A DNA stretch of 64,000 nt from Oculatella sp. LEGE 06141 (GTDB taxonomy: Bacteria > Cyanobacteriota > Cyanobacteriia > Elainellales > Elainellaceae), in NCBI RefSeq assembly GCF_015207605.1, contig NZ_JADEWO010000026.1, forward strand, positions 1 through 64,000, in the 5' to 3' direction. Numbering within the stretch: position 1 is the stretch's first letter; every line of letters begins with the position of its first letter. A model generated the notes under the pieces. It worked only from the letters and a program-made list of their open reading frames with translations. It was not told the DNA's origin and searched no databases. The position numbers were made by a program, and so were the translations under genes. Below are positions 62,730 to 64,000 of this stretch, in pieces.

Positions 62730-63204
62730 CGTAAACAGATCGACTCGGTAGTGCAGCAGTAGTGATCCCGTATCTTCAAAGCCTCTACCAACAGAGCGGT
62801 AAATCGGTTGGATTGTTTTGAGTGAGCTGCTTCAAAGGACAGATGCTCTGTGGGGCAACCATTGCCCACTATAGATAGTGTTGCAGCAAAGGCAATAGCT
62901 GACTTCAACTCTCTGTGCCCCTTCTGCGACCTGTGAGTTAGCCAACGGGGTCGTCGGTAATGGTCTGCCAACTGACCCACCCTATCGGCTCACAGCAAAA
63001 GCTTTACTACCATTGGAGCGCCAGATTCTCTAGATCTGGCCTCCAACGACAGTAATTCTCTTGCTCGCCTCCTGCCAGTCATGGATGAGCCGTTACTCAG
63101 GTTTTGATTACGATTTCTTTTCATATTCCTTTCATTTTTTAGGCTACCCTGGATTTACGTATTTTCATATTCCTTTCATTTTTGCAGTTTTTACAGGATG
63201 TCCT
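62730..63204. other. Leader region of the metal ABC ATPase gene
   Basis: No gene recognised. It contains the TTTCAT arrays at 63118-63183. Confidence 0.45.
63118..63183. promoter_or_regulatory. Direct-repeat operator: four TTTCAT half-sites
   Basis: A 22-bp unit (TTTTCATATTCCTTTCATTT plus TT) occurs at 63118-63139 and, identical, at 63162-63183; starts are 44 bp apart (about four helix turns). Within each unit TTTCAT is repeated at 11-bp spacing (TTTCAT-N5-TTTCAT). Direct hexamers at one-turn spacing are typical of OmpR/PhoB-family response regulator sites. They end about 21 bp before the ABC ATPase start. Confidence 0.65.
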
Positions 63205-64000
63205 ATGGACTTACCGATTAACGCCTTTACCTCTGCTTACGAAATCAATATCGACGTTCCGGCCAGATTGGAGCGGGCGATCGCCATTCAACATCTCGGC
63301 GTACAGTATCGGTCGGTTCAGGCGTTACGAGATATCACACTGACGTTGGAACCCGGTCGTTTGGTTGGTGTAATTGGCCCCAATGGAGCCGGGAAAAGTA
63401 CGCTGCTTCAAGCCATGCTGGGGCTGGTTCCAGTGACTCATGGCTCGGTGAATTATCACGGCAAGCCATTAGCCAGTCAGTTAGACAAGATTGCCTATGT
63501 ACCACAGCGATCGCAGGTCGATTGGACTTATCCCGCTACCGTTTGGGATGTGGTGATGATGGGGCGGATTCGGCAGGCCGGGTGGTTCCGCTCCTTTTCA
63601 GCCAGCAGTCGGCGAACGGCAGAAGCAGCGCTAGAGCGAGTGGGGATGAGCGCTTACCGCGATCGCCCAATTGGTCAGCTTTCGGGTGGTCAACAGCAGC
63701 GGGTCTTTCTGGCACGGGCACTGACGCAGCAAGCCGAAATCTATTGCTTTGATGAACCGTTTATTGGCATTGACCAGCGAACGGAAGCCGTGATGTTTGA
63801 GGTATTTCGAGAGTTGGCCGATGCCGAGAAGCATGTGATGGTCGTTAACCACGATCTGGGAGACGCGATCGCCCATTTTGACGACCTGATCTTACTGAAC
63901 ACAGAATTAATTGCCAGCGGAACGCGGCGGCAGGTGCTAACCCGTGATCATCTCTATGCGGCCTATGGCGGAAAGGTGGCTTTCTTCTCCGGTGAGGCGG
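63205..64000 (+). CDS. Metal (Mn/Zn/Fe) ABC transporter ATPase, partial at the right edge
   Basis: 265 codons are visible and the frame runs off the window. Walker A GPNGAGKST (about 58-66), Q-loop YVPQRSQVDW, signature LSGGQQQR, Walker B IYCFDEP, and His switch VNHD are present. VDWTYPATVWDVVMMGR is typical of manganese/zinc/iron importers (MntA/ZnuC-like). The partner permease should lie just right of 64000. The ATG at 63205 follows a TTTCAT operator array; the TTACAGGATG before it gives an AGGA ribosome-binding site. Confidence 0.9.
   Translation, partial: MDLPINAFTSAYEINIDVPARLERAIAIQHLGVQYRSVQALRDITLTLEPGRLVGVIGPNGAGKSTLLQAMLGLVPVTHGSVNYHGKPLASQLDKIAYVPQRSQVDWTYPATVWDVVMMGRIRQAGWFRSFSASSRRTAEAALERVGMSAYRDRPIGQLSGGQQQRVFLARALTQQAEIYCFDEPFIGIDQRTEAVMFEVFRELADAEKHVMVVNHDLGDAIAHFDDLILLNTELIASGTRRQVLTRDHLYAAYGGKVAFFSGEA

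Noticed and set aside
1-64000. tRNA, rRNA or CRISPR array
   Set aside because: No T-loop/acceptor pairing, rRNA core segments or regularly spaced repeats with unique spacers were seen. A tRNA scan would be decisive.

Overview
The window looks like a stretch of cyanobacterial chromosome. The HIP1 octamer GCGATCGC and its GCGATC core are scattered through genes, intergenic DNA and even terminator stems. The gene content is typical of a cyanobacterium with a complex signalling repertoire: GlgA of the MYIVQIASECAPV type, a stand-alone helical carotenoid protein, a carotenoid oxygenase, a Ycf45-like R3H ATPase, caspase-WD40 and multi-PAS/GAF kinase genes, and many small cyanobacterial conserved genes. 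No rRNA, tRNA or CRISPR array was recognised.

Layout. Positions 1-908 hold a gene tail and two hairpins that may be the end of a mobile element, then non-coding DNA. Positions 0.9-14.0 kb are a signalling block: a caspase-like/WD40 membrane protein, a histidine kinase whose GAF domain carries both cysteines of a DXCF cyanobacteriochrome, a FecR/CHASE2 pair, a GT-B glycosyltransferase-like protein, a long membrane-anchored coiled coil ending in a BRCT domain, and a Ser/Thr kinase. Positions 14.4-20.8 kb hold a desaturase-SDR pair, GrpB, a carotenoid oxygenase, a DUF4278 microprotein, another SDR and a small unknown. Positions 20.9-22.3 kb hold an actin-like ParM gene overlapping a ParR-like gene, with a nested palindrome upstream. 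Then come glgA, a 1270-residue sensor kinase, a helical carotenoid protein, a SemiSWEET, an ArsR regulator, a RemA-like protein and an EF-G paralogue (22.7-33.4 kb).

Positions 35.0-40.3 kb are a complete seven-gene urease operon in the order ureA-B-C-G-D-E-F. Its UreC keeps all nickel ligands but has a rewritten and shortened segment after the first metal motif. Next come a small hydrolase-like gene, an MFS exporter, an acetolactate synthase carrying a C-terminal zinc ribbon, and a division pair (FtsL-like, FtsI). Positions 49-57 kb hold an EamA exporter, an orphan IS1-type InsA-like gene, a GntR/FCD regulator and a four-gene polyamine-type ABC transporter. Similar 13-bp repeat arrays lie upstream of both eamA and gntR, suggesting a local regulon. 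The right end (57.4-64 kb) has a microprotein, the R3H ATPase, a metal-binding lipoprotein, a DPS-like ferritin/Rieske/pentapeptide operon, and the start of a metal ABC ATPase preceded by an array of four TTTCAT half-sites.

The most distinctive items are the GTATAC-type operator arrays, the TTTCAT array, the ParM/ParR cassette, the divergent urease, the zinc-ribbon acetolactate synthase, the coiled-coil BRCT protein, the DXCF photoreceptor kinase, and a roughly 90-bp dispersed repeat that supplies the start codon of a gene. All functional calls come from reading motifs by eye; no database search was possible.
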